This document shows positions 38,861-49,067 of a stretch of 64,000 bases of DNA, in pieces; within the stretch, counting starts at the first letter, position 1; every line of letters begins with the position of its first letter. Source of the stretch: Fluoribacter gormanii (lineage in GTDB: Bacteria > Pseudomonadota > Gammaproteobacteria > Legionellales > Legionellaceae). The notes below the pieces were generated by a model. The model was not told the origin of the DNA, did not search any database, and worked only from the letters and a program-made list of their open reading frames with translations. Location of the stretch: assembly GCF_900156395.1 (NCBI RefSeq), contig NZ_FTNL01000001.1, forward strand, positions 22,290-86,289. Direction: 5' to 3'. The translations under genes were made by a program, and so were the position numbers.

Positions 38861-39514
38861 TTAAATAAAAATTCCAAGCATGTTTTTCGTGCTATAGTCA
38901 TCGTCTTCTGGGACTTTAAAACCTTCTGGCACCGGGATTAAGGCCGTAGTTCGTTCAATTTCAGATAACTTGTCAAAAATTGAATGAAGACGTTGCTGTT
39001 GTGATTTAATTTGTTCTAACTTAAGACTGGTCGTTTCAAAAAAGGATTGACTTTTGCTAGGCGTTAATAAGCTTAATAAATAATTGGCACAAACTTTAAT
39101 AAAGTCTATCGCACAATCTATATACGTACGTTCTGCCAGTGTATCGATTAGATAGTTATCCACTAGTTTTTCAAAGCTATTTATTGTTTCAAAGAGCTCA
39201 TTTGGGGATAAGCAAGATGGATTAGGAAAGTTTTGAGGGATAATTAATTGGAATTTATTGAAATCAACATTTGGAAATAAGCGTGGTGCAATTTTTTTGG
39301 CAATTTCTTGACTAAAAACAAATATCCTCAGTTCTGCCCGTGATTTCGTATCCAATTTTTTCCACTTGTCTTCTTTAAAATCAATAACTCCCCTCTGTTG
39401 CATTTGGAGCATTAATTCTCGAAAGGGTTGCTTTCCTAACAAACGATTCAATATGTCCATATTGATTGCAGCTATTTTATTATAAGAGTCTGTAAATTCG
39501 TTTAGCAGAGACAT
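38861..39514 (-). CDS. Hypothetical protein, 217 residues
   Basis: Not recognised. Helical, soluble, no signal peptide. The N-terminal part has LLNEFTDSYNKIAAINMDIL, which looks like the phasin-type start seen in granule-associated proteins (an initial amphipathic helix rich in N and I), but the rest does not support this firmly. The C-terminal third is a short coiled coil (LEQIKSQQQRLHSIFDKLSE). It lies alone between mpl and the two-gene unknown operon, on the same strand. Confidence 0.65.
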   Translation of the reverse strand: MSLLNEFTDSYNKIAAINMDILNRLLGKQPFRELMLQMQQRGVIDFKEDKWKKLDTKSRAELRIFVFSQEIAKKIAPRLFPNVDFNKFQLIIPQNFPNPSCLSPNELFETINSFEKLVDNYLIDTLAERTYIDCAIDFIKVCANYLLSLLTPSKSQSFFETTSLKLEQIKSQQQRLHSIFDKLSEIERTTALIPVPEGFKVPEDDDYSTKNMLGIFI

Positions 39515-39609
39515 AACAATTTTCCTACAAATAGTGAGCGCGAAATCATAGGTAAATAGGATCCACGGTGTCCATTAGTTTCAGCGGCATGTAACGGGAG
39601 CCCCTTAAA

Positions 39610-40974
39610 CTACCTCGAAAATCGTTCATCGATAGAGTTGATTAAACGTTGATGAATTCCATTAAACCCTCGGTTACTCATAACCAAAACTGCATCTCCT
39701 GCTTGCACTGTATCGGTTACTTCTTTAATTATTTCATCATGGTTTTTACAAATCTTATAAGGACAAGTCCAGTTGCTTACAGTTTCATGCAAGTTAAAAT
39801 CATGTGGCTCTAAAACATACGCTCCATGAACTGGTTTCAAAGCATGTGCCATTTCATCTGAGTGAACACCAGTACGCATGGTATACGATGCAAACTCCAA
39901 CACTGCAAAAATACGTTGATGTCTATTACTTCGTTTTAAAGCATCAACCGTTCGCATAATGGCTGTAGGATGATGTGCAAAATCATCATAAACCGTTATA
40001 TCATGTTTACTTGACCGAACCTCTAATCGACGTTTTACTGGAGTAAATCGTTCTAAAGCTTCCGCTGCAACTTTGGGTTCAACTCCAGCATTTACACTGG
40101 CTGCAAGAGCTGCCAAACCATTTTCCACATTAAAACGTCCAATTAATGGCCATTTGACTTCGGCTACTTCCTTTCCTTGCTGTAAGACTTTAAACGCAGA
40201 ACCATTTTCCTCAATTAATTGGGCTGACCATTGAGCATCTCCATCCAAAGCCAACTCTTCGATTCGTGAATATTGGCCACGTGCAATCACTTCATTCAAG
40301 GCTTTATCATCTCGTGGTTTAATTGCAACACCACTCGCAGGGATAGTTCTCATCAGATAATGAAATTGCAATTGAATCGCTGCTAGATCAGGATAAATAT
40401 CTGCATGATCAAATTCCAGATTGTTTAAAATAGCAATTCTTGGACGATAATGCATGAACTTAGGGCGTTTATCAAAAAACGCACTATCATATTCATCTGC
40501 TTCAATCACAAACCATTTACCCGAACCAAGACAAGCACTCGTCTTGAAATCAGAAGATACACCGCCAATTAAAAACCCAGGATTAAATCCTGCTTGATGA
40601 AGAATCCAGGCAATCATTGAAGTAGTCGTCGTTTTGCCATGCGTCCCAGAAACAGCGATTACTTGATATTTGGATAAAATATTTTCAGCAAGCCATTGTG
40701 GTCCTGAAGTATATTGCTTACCTGATTCAATGACCGCCTCAAGTACAGGCATCCCTCTTTTCATTGCATTACCCACAATGACCAGATCTGCTTGCAACGC
40801 TAAAGTAGTATCATCATACCCTTCAGTCCAGATAATTCCTTTTGCTGCAAGCAAATCACTCACTGGAGGATAACAATTAGCATCACTTCCAGTAACTTTA
40901 TGCCCAGCATCACGCGCGAGTAAAGCCAGAGCGCTCATAAAAGTTCCGCTTATACCTAAAATATGTAAATGCAT
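39610..40974 (-). CDS. mpl: UDP-N-acetylmuramate:L-alanyl-gamma-D-glutamyl-meso-diaminopimelate ligase
   Basis: Recycles peptidoglycan by joining the released tripeptide to UDP-MurNAc. It has 454 residues. HILGISGTFMSALALLA (4-20) is the Mur-ligase Rossmann start, SGTHGKTTT (109-117) is the ATP-binding loop, and EADEYDSAFFDKRPKF and YDDFAHHPTAI are typical of Mpl. Last gene of the fliJ-yhdP-membrane protein-mpl run, 13 bases behind the membrane protein gene. Confidence 0.93.
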   Translation of the reverse strand: MHLHILGISGTFMSALALLARDAGHKVTGSDANCYPPVSDLLAAKGIIWTEGYDDTTLALQADLVIVGNAMKRGMPVLEAVIESGKQYTSGPQWLAENILSKYQVIAVSGTHGKTTTTSMIAWILHQAGFNPGFLIGGVSSDFKTSACLGSGKWFVIEADEYDSAFFDKRPKFMHYRPRIAILNNLEFDHADIYPDLAAIQLQFHYLMRTIPASGVAIKPRDDKALNEVIARGQYSRIEELALDGDAQWSAQLIEENGSAFKVLQQGKEVAEVKWPLIGRFNVENGLAALAASVNAGVEPKVAAEALERFTPVKRRLEVRSSKHDITVYDDFAHHPTAIMRTVDALKRSNRHQRIFAVLEFASYTMRTGVHSDEMAHALKPVHGAYVLEPHDFNLHETVSNWTCPYKICKNHDEIIKEVTDTVQAGDAVLVMSNRGFNGIHQRLINSIDERFSR

Positions 40975-40987
40975 GATAATCCTAAGT

Positions 40988-41530
40988 TCATTGTAAGAAA
41001 GAAACCGTTAAAACATTAACCGCCATTAAACCAAATGCAGCCAATACTGATTGAATCGCTGTTGTGTTTAAAGCGAACTTATATATATGTGCGATGATAA
41101 CAAACTGCCAAACAGATAATCCTAAACTGAAAAACAAATAAAGAATACCAACAAATATTAACAATGGATTTCTTAAGTTAATAAGAGATAGATAAGGTGC
41201 GATAATCAATAAGGGAACTACCAATATATGGATGATAATATTGATACAGTATAAGGAGGTGACCGTTTGCACCAATCGTGAAGTTAATCCCTTAAAATAC
41301 AAAGTCAGATAAGTATAAATAATATAAGAAATAACCAAGCATATTGAAATAAAGGCATTATTGATTAGATCTTCAGAGGAATTGAAATAAGAATAATCCC
41401 ATTCAATCGTCATAAGTAAGATCAACAAAATACTGCTTAATACCATCAGAGAAATGGAATAAGGTGTATTTTCCGGACTGTCTTTAAATAAACAAATATC
41501 CCAATAACGATCAAATATAAAATGTAACAT
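40988..41530 (-). CDS. Small polytopic membrane protein (Yip1-like)
   Basis: A 180-residue protein with about five hydrophobic segments and no soluble domain. The N-terminal RYWDICLFKDSPENTPYSIS followed by membrane helices resembles Yip1-family bacterial proteins, which is a weak match made by eye. It lies between yhdP and mpl in a continuous minus-strand run. A role in the envelope is suggested only by its neighbours. Confidence 0.6.
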   Translation of the reverse strand: MLHFIFDRYWDICLFKDSPENTPYSISLMVLSSILLILLMTIEWDYSYFNSSEDLINNAFISICLVISYIIYTYLTLYFKGLTSRLVQTVTSLYCINIIIHILVVPLLIIAPYLSLINLRNPLLIFVGILYLFFSLGLSVWQFVIIAHIYKFALNTTAIQSVLAAFGLMAVNVLTVSFLQ

Positions 41531-41549
41531 TTAAGCTAAATCCCTAAGA

Positions 41550-44500
41550 TTAGGATTCTTCCTTTCTCATTATTTTCTTAATAATATCGAGTTGTTGCAC
41601 AACAGGTTCGTTCCAAGGTCCTGAAATTTTGTAGCTGTATGCAGAAATTTTTTGCATACTTTGGTTAATAATTTTATTTGCAACCCACGCTGCAACACCC
41701 GCTACAGGACCACCAGCAATAGTCGCAACAACAGGCAAACTTGCTGTTATATGTGGGGATATTTTCAAGTTCAGATCATAAGTATGTTTCACTAAATCAA
41801 GATCTCCTTTCATGCTTGCATAAGCAACAGGACCATCTAGATAACTGTCTTGGGTCCCCATAATTCCCTTATTCACAATAAAGTTTCCTTGAAAAATATC
41901 GAAACTATATCCTTGATGCGCCAAATCGCTAAAATCTAATTGTAAGCGGCGTGGAATGGTTTGCAAACTTAAGATACTTAACAGTTTACCCAGACCTAAC
42001 TTTTCTTCCGTCTCTTTACTTAGATGCGTAATTCTTCCATTTTTCAGTTGTAAATACATCGATCCTTTCAATGAAGCAAGAGAAAATTGATATAAACTCT
42101 TATTCCAGCCACCATGAAACTCCATGTATCCCTTTTTCGCATGAACCGTTGGGGGTACATGCCAACGCTCTAAAGTTTTAGCCAAATTCGTGATACTCAG
42201 TTTTACATCAAGATTGGTCTGATTTAGTTTCTCTTTCTCAATCCATTCTCCCTGAACATTAAACTGATATACTGGAGAAGTAATCTGGCAATAGTCTAGT
42301 TTCCATTTTTCAGCAGTGGATTGGCTTTTCAAAGTTACATCACCCACTTGCACTTTTTCTACAGACAAATTATCAATCCGTAAATTGAGATTCGGTATTT
42401 GGTTTGGATGCACCTTGGTAGTCTCTGTAAGTTCATCACCTACTGTATCAATCTTTTCTAAATTTAAATGGTACACATGACCACTTAATTCATTGGCAGG
42501 TGTTCGATAGATTAAATCCGCTGCAATGTTTTTCTGCTTTAAATTAAAAGACCAATCTTTGCTAGGCAATATTTTTGCTTTGACTATCATTTTATTAAAT
42601 TGCTGGTTCAAAAATCTCAATTTATCTACAGTTACATTGATAATTCGCAGATTGTTTAACAGGGATGCTCCTGCTTTTGGTGAAGAAAATTGATTGAATA
42701 CATCCTTCCATTCTTGTAGATCAAATCCTTTTAATGCACCCACAATAGATAGTCCAGGTAATTTTTGATTTACAGCATTGGCACTACCTAATCGTACTTG
42801 TCCTGAATCAAAAGCATAGGCCCCTTTCGTGTTTTTAAAGAGCAGATCTGCACTTAAACGATTGTCGTAATTTCCTCGTAAACGCATTAGTTTCTTCGCG
42901 TTGAGCTCAAGATTTAATTCAAGAGGGGCCTTGGTATCTGATTTTTTACCTAAAGGCTCCGGCAAATTAACATCCAATCCTTGAAGTGAACTATTAAAAC
43001 TGATGCTGTCTGCTTCTGAGGGTTTATCACTTAACTTCAGCACCGTGTCCATATCGAATGAGCCATCAACTACAGAAAGAATCGGTAATTTAAATTGGCT
43101 TTTCAAGGAGTCAACCGTGCATTTTCCTTTAATTGCAATCGTTGTAGCAGGCTTGGGTAGTTTAACTGATTGAATTTTAATATTCATTGGATGTCCCAAG
43201 ATACTGGCGAACAGGTAACTGTCGATTACCCCAGTTTCATTAAACATCAACCCACCTGATACATTCCGTACAGCAAATTGACCTAATTCATGATTGACTG
43301 TAATCGTATTATTTTTAAAAGTCACATTCCCTTTGGCAAGCACTTCGTCATTTTCTGGGTATAGAGGCACCTGTACACTCAAATCAAGTAAAGCTGAGCC
43401 TTTTACGGATAACATCTTTAGAAGCGATAGCTTTTTCCTTAGCGGAGATGCCATGACATAGTTCATCATCTTTTGTACTGATGCATCAATTTTCCCAGTT
43501 ACCAGTAAATTCTCTTTATTTTTTCCTATGTCATTAATGCGCAAAAACATTTGCTTTGCAGGTACTCCCTGGAAATTAGCATGGACTATATCAATATTCA
43601 GATTACGATTATTTAGATGAATGTATCCATCAATCTCTTTTACAACCGGCCATTTGGAGTTAATTGCAAGCTCTCCTCCGCTTGCATAACTTTCTACAGT
43701 GAATTCGCCAGTATTGTTATCAAAGGGGAAATCTTTTGCCAAACCGTTAACCCTTACTCTTCCACTCGCGAATGCGATACGTTTTAAGTCATTCTTCAGC
43801 CAAAGATATAATTTGGGTTTCATGTTTTTTTTAGGTAAAAACGCAACCCATTGTTGCCAATTCTTTCCAGAAAATTCAGCGCCTAGACGAATATTACCTA
43901 CAGATTGTCGAGTCGCCTGATCGATTGCGCCTTGCATACTTAATGTGAGTTCGGGTTGGTTTATGACGAGTCGCTCCATACTTATTCGCAAACCATCGCT
44001 TAACTCTTTCCAGTCGAAAGCTCCATTAAGCAAGGTTAATGTTTGTTCTGGATACCCTTTAATTTTTATGGAGGTATTTTCAGAGTCAAGCTCTAAACGT
44101 CCTTGGTCAGGCTGCCAATTTATGACGCCTGAAAGATTTTTTACTTGAGGAATATTGTCTTTGGCATTCCACCCAAGTTGCTCAAAACGAGTTAAAACAT
44201 AATTTATTGAATAGTCATTAATGGAAAAATCATTGCCTCTTATTTGTAATGTGTCATTAATATTCTGAGATGTGCCAAGAGATGTCGAGGATTCTGATGT
44301 TAATTGTTGATTCACAGTAAACGTGTTAAAAACCGGAATTGGTGGAATAACTGAAACATTTGTATTTAAGGCGACAAGAATTTGGGTATCTTGCAAAATT
44401 CCTTGAGGCTTCATGCTCAATATATTTTGGATGCTTTGGGGCCAGTTAATCCCATTAGAAAACAGCGATTCAACAATGATTGATTTTACAAATAATTGGT

Positions 44501-45539
44501 AACTTTGTTGTTCTTTATTGTATTTAAGCAATAATTTGTTATCAGGCCATGTCACTCCGCCGACACGTAATTTAATCGGCTCGGCTTGAAACTGCCAACC
44601 CAAATTGTCGGGCTTCCAAGAGAAATTAGCAAAGAATGACTGTATAAGTTGGCTCTGTTGATTGTTCAATAGCCTCCAAGCCAGTCGCTTGAAGGTTACC
44701 TGCGCTTGTACCGAAGAAATCGCACCGTGATGCACATCAAGCCATAAATTAATATAACCTTTACCCCCTTCCAAATGTTCCGTTGCTTTAGGAAATAAGC
44801 TTTGCCATTGAGCAGGCACAACATTTTTAGCCGAAAAATAAAACTTTCCTTCGATTTCCTCAAAATGCTCCGGATCAAAATATCCATCGCCTAGCAGCTG
44901 AAAATTTGTACTACTGGTTTGCGCAAGCCGTGCTTCGCCCTTAAATTTATAATGTCCACTCCGATTAACAACCGATACATTTAAACCATTAACAGGAATC
45001 AATCCTCCATCACTAAAATGGAAATATGCTGAAACCTGTTTGATAATTAAGTGTTCTTGTTGCGATAGCCAGGTCAAAATTTGTTTGGTTTTCTCGGGGG
45101 TCATATCGCTGCTATTGAGCGAATCAGTTGCAACACCATCAATAGTCCAGTGATGATCCCTCTCTCTCAAATTTAAATGCATGTCATCAATATAGAGGAC
45201 CCCAGGTTGGATCTGCCAATTCCATAATGATTTAAACAGGTTAATACCAACTAACAATTTATTGATACGAAAACCATGCTCTGAATCATTACCTAAAGTA
45301 ACCTGATTTAATTTAAGCACTGGTTGGAACCAATACCATCCTGTTTCCATTGTTTGTATGGTTACCGGCTGCCCTATAAGAATTGAGAGATGATGCTCAA
45401 CCTCCCCCTTATATTCTTTCGCCCAGGGAGTCAAAGATCGGAAGATGCTGGATAAAACAGCCATAAAAATAATTAGGATAGCTAAAAGCATCCAAATTCT
45501 TTTTACTACTTTGCTCACGCTTAGTGTTCGATTACTCAT
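41550..45539 (-). CDS. yhdP: YhdP family AsmA-like phospholipid transport protein
   Basis: About 1329 residues. An N-terminal membrane anchor (IWMLLAILIIFMAVLSS) is followed by GWYWFQPVLKLNQVTLG, typical of YhdP, and a very long beta-rich periplasmic region. The C-terminal GLGKLLSILSLQTIPRRLQLDFSDL segment is the AsmA-like hallmark. In E. coli YhdP, with TamB and YdbH, moves phospholipids to the outer membrane. I set the start at ATG 45539, which overlaps the fliJ stop by eight bases; the longer frame reaches 45638 inside fliJ and adds only a basic polar stretch. Confidence 0.85.
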   Translation of the reverse strand: MSNRTLSVSKVVKRIWMLLAILIIFMAVLSSIFRSLTPWAKEYKGEVEHHLSILIGQPVTIQTMETGWYWFQPVLKLNQVTLGNDSEHGFRINKLLVGINLFKSLWNWQIQPGVLYIDDMHLNLRERDHHWTIDGVATDSLNSSDMTPEKTKQILTWLSQQEHLIIKQVSAYFHFSDGGLIPVNGLNVSVVNRSGHYKFKGEARLAQTSSTNFQLLGDGYFDPEHFEEIEGKFYFSAKNVVPAQWQSLFPKATEHLEGGKGYINLWLDVHHGAISSVQAQVTFKRLAWRLLNNQQSQLIQSFFANFSWKPDNLGWQFQAEPIKLRVGGVTWPDNKLLLKYNKEQQSYQLFVKSIIVESLFSNGINWPQSIQNILSMKPQGILQDTQILVALNTNVSVIPPIPVFNTFTVNQQLTSESSTSLGTSQNINDTLQIRGNDFSINDYSINYVLTRFEQLGWNAKDNIPQVKNLSGVINWQPDQGRLELDSENTSIKIKGYPEQTLTLLNGAFDWKELSDGLRISMERLVINQPELTLSMQGAIDQATRQSVGNIRLGAEFSGKNWQQWVAFLPKKNMKPKLYLWLKNDLKRIAFASGRVRVNGLAKDFPFDNNTGEFTVESYASGGELAINSKWPVVKEIDGYIHLNNRNLNIDIVHANFQGVPAKQMFLRINDIGKNKENLLVTGKIDASVQKMMNYVMASPLRKKLSLLKMLSVKGSALLDLSVQVPLYPENDEVLAKGNVTFKNNTITVNHELGQFAVRNVSGGLMFNETGVIDSYLFASILGHPMNIKIQSVKLPKPATTIAIKGKCTVDSLKSQFKLPILSVVDGSFDMDTVLKLSDKPSEADSISFNSSLQGLDVNLPEPLGKKSDTKAPLELNLELNAKKLMRLRGNYDNRLSADLLFKNTKGAYAFDSGQVRLGSANAVNQKLPGLSIVGALKGFDLQEWKDVFNQFSSPKAGASLLNNLRIINVTVDKLRFLNQQFNKMIVKAKILPSKDWSFNLKQKNIAADLIYRTPANELSGHVYHLNLEKIDTVGDELTETTKVHPNQIPNLNLRIDNLSVEKVQVGDVTLKSQSTAEKWKLDYCQITSPVYQFNVQGEWIEKEKLNQTNLDVKLSITNLAKTLERWHVPPTVHAKKGYMEFHGGWNKSLYQFSLASLKGSMYLQLKNGRITHLSKETEEKLGLGKLLSILSLQTIPRRLQLDFSDLAHQGYSFDIFQGNFIVNKGIMGTQDSYLDGPVAYASMKGDLDLVKHTYDLNLKISPHITASLPVVATIAGGPVAGVAAWVANKIINQSMQKISAYSYKISGPWNEPVVQQLDIIKKIMRKEES

Positions 45540-45987
45540 TGATTTTTTTACTATACCATTGCTTTTGCGCATACTCATCATTTTCTTTTTGTTCGATGCG
45601 CTGGAGTTTGAGTTGTTCACTCTTGTTAACCCGGTCAACCAATTGGTTAACTCCTTCTTCAGAAATTTTTGCTTGTTTGTAATTAAGTTCAGCCTTAGAC
45701 CTTACTTTCCCTAAATAAGCTAAATGTGCATTCAATTGTATTAAAGCTGTGTCCAAATGGCTAATAAAATCGATTCGGTTACGTAGTCGAGCAACTACGG
45801 TTCCTTGTTCACCAATTTTCTCAACCTGTTTTAAATAATCCTGTCGATAAGACACTAATTGCTCATGCTTTAACTTATTATGTTTGAATTGCTCCTGTGC
45901 TTTTAAAAGGTCTTGATATGCGGCATATGTGGCTTCCTTTTTGATCTGCAAAAGTTGTTTTAAACGTTCCAATCGTTGACTCATCAA
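45532..45987 (-). CDS. fliJ: Flagellar export protein FliJ
   Basis: A 151-residue coiled-coil protein that sits in the stalk of the flagellar export ATPase and escorts chaperones. Its size, heptad-rich charged sequence ([20 protein letters not shown] near the start), and position right after fliI (four-base overlap) identify it. Last gene of the flagellar run before yhdP. Confidence 0.85.
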   Translation of the reverse strand: MMSQRLERLKQLLQIKKEATYAAYQDLLKAQEQFKHNKLKHEQLVSYRQDYLKQVEKIGEQGTVVARLRNRIDFISHLDTALIQLNAHLAYLGKVRSKAELNYKQAKISEEGVNQLVDRVNKSEQLKLQRIEQKENDEYAQKQWYSKKINE

Positions 45988-47327
45988 TTAGCTCCAAAAG
46001 ATGATACTAATTGGGATAACATCGCCACACTTTCTTTATAGGCGAACCGTTGGTTAATACCTTGCTCAATATATTCCCGAATTTTATCTCGAGCGTGAAT
46101 CGCTTTATCAAGATTAGGATCACTTCCCTTAGCATATGCTCCGAGCAGAATGAAATCTTTGTTTTTCTCATATAATGATAAATATTTTTTGAATAATAAC
46201 ATATCATTCATTTGTTGTTCAGGGACTATAGTTTGCATTACTCGGCTTATCGAAGCCTCCAAATCAATAGCAGGATATTGTCCTTCTTCAGCAATAGACC
46301 GGTTTAGAACAATATGCCCATCCAAAATAGCCCGTGCAGCATCAGCAATTGGATCTTGCAAATCATCCCCTTCAGTTAAAACCGTATAAAATGCAGTAAT
46401 CGAACCACTACCCGGCTCCCCATTGCCGGCCCGTTCAACAAGCTTCGGTAATTTTGCAAACACCGAAGGAGGATAACCTTTCGTTGCTGGGGCCTCACCA
46501 ATAGATAGAGCAATTTCTCTTTGTGCTTGTGCAAAACGAGTTAATGAATCCATAAGCAGTAGCACATGTTTACCTTGATCCCGGAAATACTCAGCAATAC
46601 TTGTAGCTACTTTAGCACCATGCAAACGCATTAGGGGGCTTTCATCTGCAGGAGCAGCCACTATAATCGAACGCTTTAAACCTTCCTCACCTAAATTCAA
46701 TTCAATAAACTCTTTAACCTCTCTGCCACGCTCACCAATCAAGCCAACAACAACTACATCCGCCTGGGTAAAACGAGTCATCATCCCTAATAAAACAGAT
46801 TTTCCTACTCCTGATCCCGCAAACAATCCAATACGTTGCCCTCGTCCAACAGTAAGTAACCCATTAATAGCACGGATGCCTACATCCAAAGGTGTATCTA
46901 TAACTGCTCGTTTTAGAGGGTTAACCGCTGGGCTAATTAAAGGATATGCATCCTTCATCTCAAGAGGTGGACCATCATCTATAAGAACCCCTGATCCATT
47001 CACAACTCGCCCTAATAGCTGATTACCCACTTCTACCTGAGCAACACGTCCAGTTGGAGTAATAATCATTCCTGGGGCGAGTCCTTGAATCGCCCCTATA
47101 GACATCAAAAAAACACGATCTTGGCTAAAGCCGACTACCTCAGCTTCTATCGTGCGTGATTCATCAATAGTTATAAAACAACGTGCACCTACAGGTTGAT
47201 TAAACCCTTTGGCTTCTAAAGTAAGGCCTACTGCCCGGCTCACACGGCCGCAATGCAATAACCCTGAATGTTCTTTTTCCCTAATTTCAGACAAAACCTT
47301 AACCAGATGAGGCTCGTAAATTTTCAT
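45984..47327 (-). CDS. fliI: Flagellum-specific ATPase FliI
   Basis: A 447-residue ATPase homologous to F1 beta that powers flagellar protein export. Walker A is [15 protein letters not shown] (about 165-179) and the Walker B region is [17 protein letters not shown], with [11 protein letters not shown] and [12 protein letters not shown] following. Three bases separate it from fliH. It forms the cytoplasmic export complex with FliH and FliJ. Confidence 0.95.
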   Translation of the reverse strand: MKIYEPHLVKVLSEIREKEHSGLLHCGRVSRAVGLTLEAKGFNQPVGARCFITIDESRTIEAEVVGFSQDRVFLMSIGAIQGLAPGMIITPTGRVAQVEVGNQLLGRVVNGSGVLIDDGPPLEMKDAYPLISPAVNPLKRAVIDTPLDVGIRAINGLLTVGRGQRIGLFAGSGVGKSVLLGMMTRFTQADVVVVGLIGERGREVKEFIELNLGEEGLKRSIIVAAPADESPLMRLHGAKVATSIAEYFRDQGKHVLLLMDSLTRFAQAQREIALSIGEAPATKGYPPSVFAKLPKLVERAGNGEPGSGSITAFYTVLTEGDDLQDPIADAARAILDGHIVLNRSIAEEGQYPAIDLEASISRVMQTIVPEQQMNDMLLFKKYLSLYEKNKDFILLGAYAKGSDPNLDKAIHARDKIREYIEQGINQRFAYKESVAMLSQLVSSFGAN

Positions 47328-47330
47328 CGG

Positions 47331-48011
47331 CTAATCCTGATCTTTTATGGGAGCAATCAGATTGTCTTGTGTAATATACTTTGTAAATAAAGTCGCTAAA
47401 CGGGTATATACTCGACCATCCAATTCACTGTGTTCACCCTTTAAATAAAAATCGCCACGGCTCAATAAAGGGTCTGCTACCAAAATCTCTTGCAAACCTG
47501 GTATTTCCTTTTCTCCAAACTCACTTTTAACCCAGGCCACATCATCTGGATGCATAGCAAATATTTTGTTAGCGTGTAACGAAGGCAACTCTAATTTGAT
47601 AGCATTGAGTAAATTTTTTAACTGTTCAGGATTAACAGATAACTCAACCCCAATACAATGCTGGCTTAACCAAATTACAGTTTGAATAATTTCTTGCGTA
47701 ACTTGTTCGTCCAGTAGCTTTACTGGATTTTGTAATAGATCAAACCATCGTAAAAACTGCTTTCTTTTTTCGTCAATGTCGGCTTGTGCTTGTTGCATGC
47801 CTTCTGTATAGCCTTTTTTTATAGCCTCTTGCTTTAGGCGTTCACATTCGGCGAGAAAAAGCTCCTCTTCATTAATTTCTACTTTTGCTTCATTATTAGC
47901 TATTGACTCATATTCCCAGGCGCTAAACCCACTATTACTCTCTTTGTTCTTGAGGTAAGGCTCAAATTCATCCGACATATACTTATCATCCTGAAAATCA
48001 TATCCAACCAT
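47331..48011 (-). CDS. fliH: Flagellar assembly protein FliH
   Basis: A 226-residue negative regulator and partner of FliI. A charged N terminus, an AQADIDEKRKQFLRWFDLLQ helix in the middle, and the C-terminal GDFYLKGEHSELDGRVYTRL (the beta-domain GD..L..... hallmark of FliH/YscL) are visible. It lies between fliG (64-base gap) and fliI (3-base gap). Confidence 0.9.
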   Translation of the reverse strand: MVGYDFQDDKYMSDEFEPYLKNKESNSGFSAWEYESIANNEAKVEINEEELFLAECERLKQEAIKKGYTEGMQQAQADIDEKRKQFLRWFDLLQNPVKLLDEQVTQEIIQTVIWLSQHCIGVELSVNPEQLKNLLNAIKLELPSLHANKIFAMHPDDVAWVKSEFGEKEIPGLQEILVADPLLSRGDFYLKGEHSELDGRVYTRLATLFTKYITQDNLIAPIKDQD

Positions 48012-48075
48012 AAAATGAAGCCCTGATGCGATAAAACTAAAGAAAAAAACTCAAGTTTGTTGCACTGAAAAACTA

Positions 48076-49065
48076 TTAAATCATATCATCGCCACCTTTG
48101 GATCCCAGAGCAATCTTACCGTCTTCTGCAAGGCTTTTTGCTATACCCAGAATATCACGCTGAGCACGCTCTACATCAACAACTTTCACAGGACCTTGTA
48201 GTTCAATGTCTTCACGCAATAAATCAGCAGCGCGTTTAGACATATTGGAGAATATTTTTTCTTTGGTCGGCTCCGTGGTACCTTTTAAAGCCAGTTTTAA
48301 TTGCTCAGGTGTCACATCACGCAATAACGTTTGCATGCTTCGATCATCCATATCAACCAGGTTTTCAAAAACAAACATTTTATCTCTGATTTTTTCGCTT
48401 AACTCTTCATCCCAATCTTTAATTTTATTTAATACTTCTTCTTCCATTGCACCATCAAAATAGTTAATTACATCAGCGACACTTTTTATTCCTCCTACAG
48501 AGGCGGTTTTACTTACTTTTTGGCCACTGAGTTGTTTTTCTATGACTTGTCCAAGCTCTGAGATGGCCTCTGGTTTTACTGTATCAATATTGCACATACG
48601 CAATAATACTTCCGAGCGTTTATCAACGCTAAAATAACGCACTACTTCAGCTGCTTGTTCACTATCCAAATGAATTAATATGGTAGCAATAATTTGAGGG
48701 TGTTCGTTTCGAATTACATCAGCAATTAATCGGCCATCCAACCATTTTAAGCGATTGAGCCCACTGTCTTTATCAGAAACCAAAATTCGGTCAATGAATG
48801 GAGTCGCTTTTTCCAGTCCTAAAGCTTCAATGAGTACTGTACGTAAATAATGCTCAGTATCTACTGTTAAGCTCGTTTGTTCTCCAATAGCATGGGTAAA
48901 CTCAACCAATACATTTTCCATTTTTGCCTTGGTAACATTACTTAGCGTCGACATTGCGACACCAACTTTTTGTACTTGCCTCGGCTCCAGATGTCTTAAT
49001 ACTTCAGCAGCATTTTTTTCGCCCATACTCAATAGCAAGATGGCCGCACGCTCTATTCCATCCAT
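48076..49065 (-). CDS. fliG: Flagellar motor switch protein FliG
   Basis: A 329-residue rotor protein. ERAAILLLSMGEKNAAEVLR starts the N domain, EHPQIIATILIHLD the middle domain, and FENLVDMDDRSMQTLLRD the C-terminal torque helix with its conserved charged residues. It couples the MotAB stator to the MS-ring (FliF) and the C-ring (FliM). Two bases separate it from fliF. Confidence 0.95.
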   Translation of the reverse strand: MDGIERAAILLLSMGEKNAAEVLRHLEPRQVQKVGVAMSTLSNVTKAKMENVLVEFTHAIGEQTSLTVDTEHYLRTVLIEALGLEKATPFIDRILVSDKDSGLNRLKWLDGRLIADVIRNEHPQIIATILIHLDSEQAAEVVRYFSVDKRSEVLLRMCNIDTVKPEAISELGQVIEKQLSGQKVSKTASVGGIKSVADVINYFDGAMEEEVLNKIKDWDEELSEKIRDKMFVFENLVDMDDRSMQTLLRDVTPEQLKLALKGTTEPTKEKIFSNMSKRAADLLREDIELQGPVKVVDVERAQRDILGIAKSLAEDGKIALGSKGGDDMI

Positions 49066-49067
49066 AG

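Noticed and set aside
45540-45638. Extension of YhdP by 33 residues into fliJ
   Set aside because: The membrane anchor would be pushed far from the N terminus, and the added stretch is a low-complexity basic sequence read in a shifted frame of fliJ.
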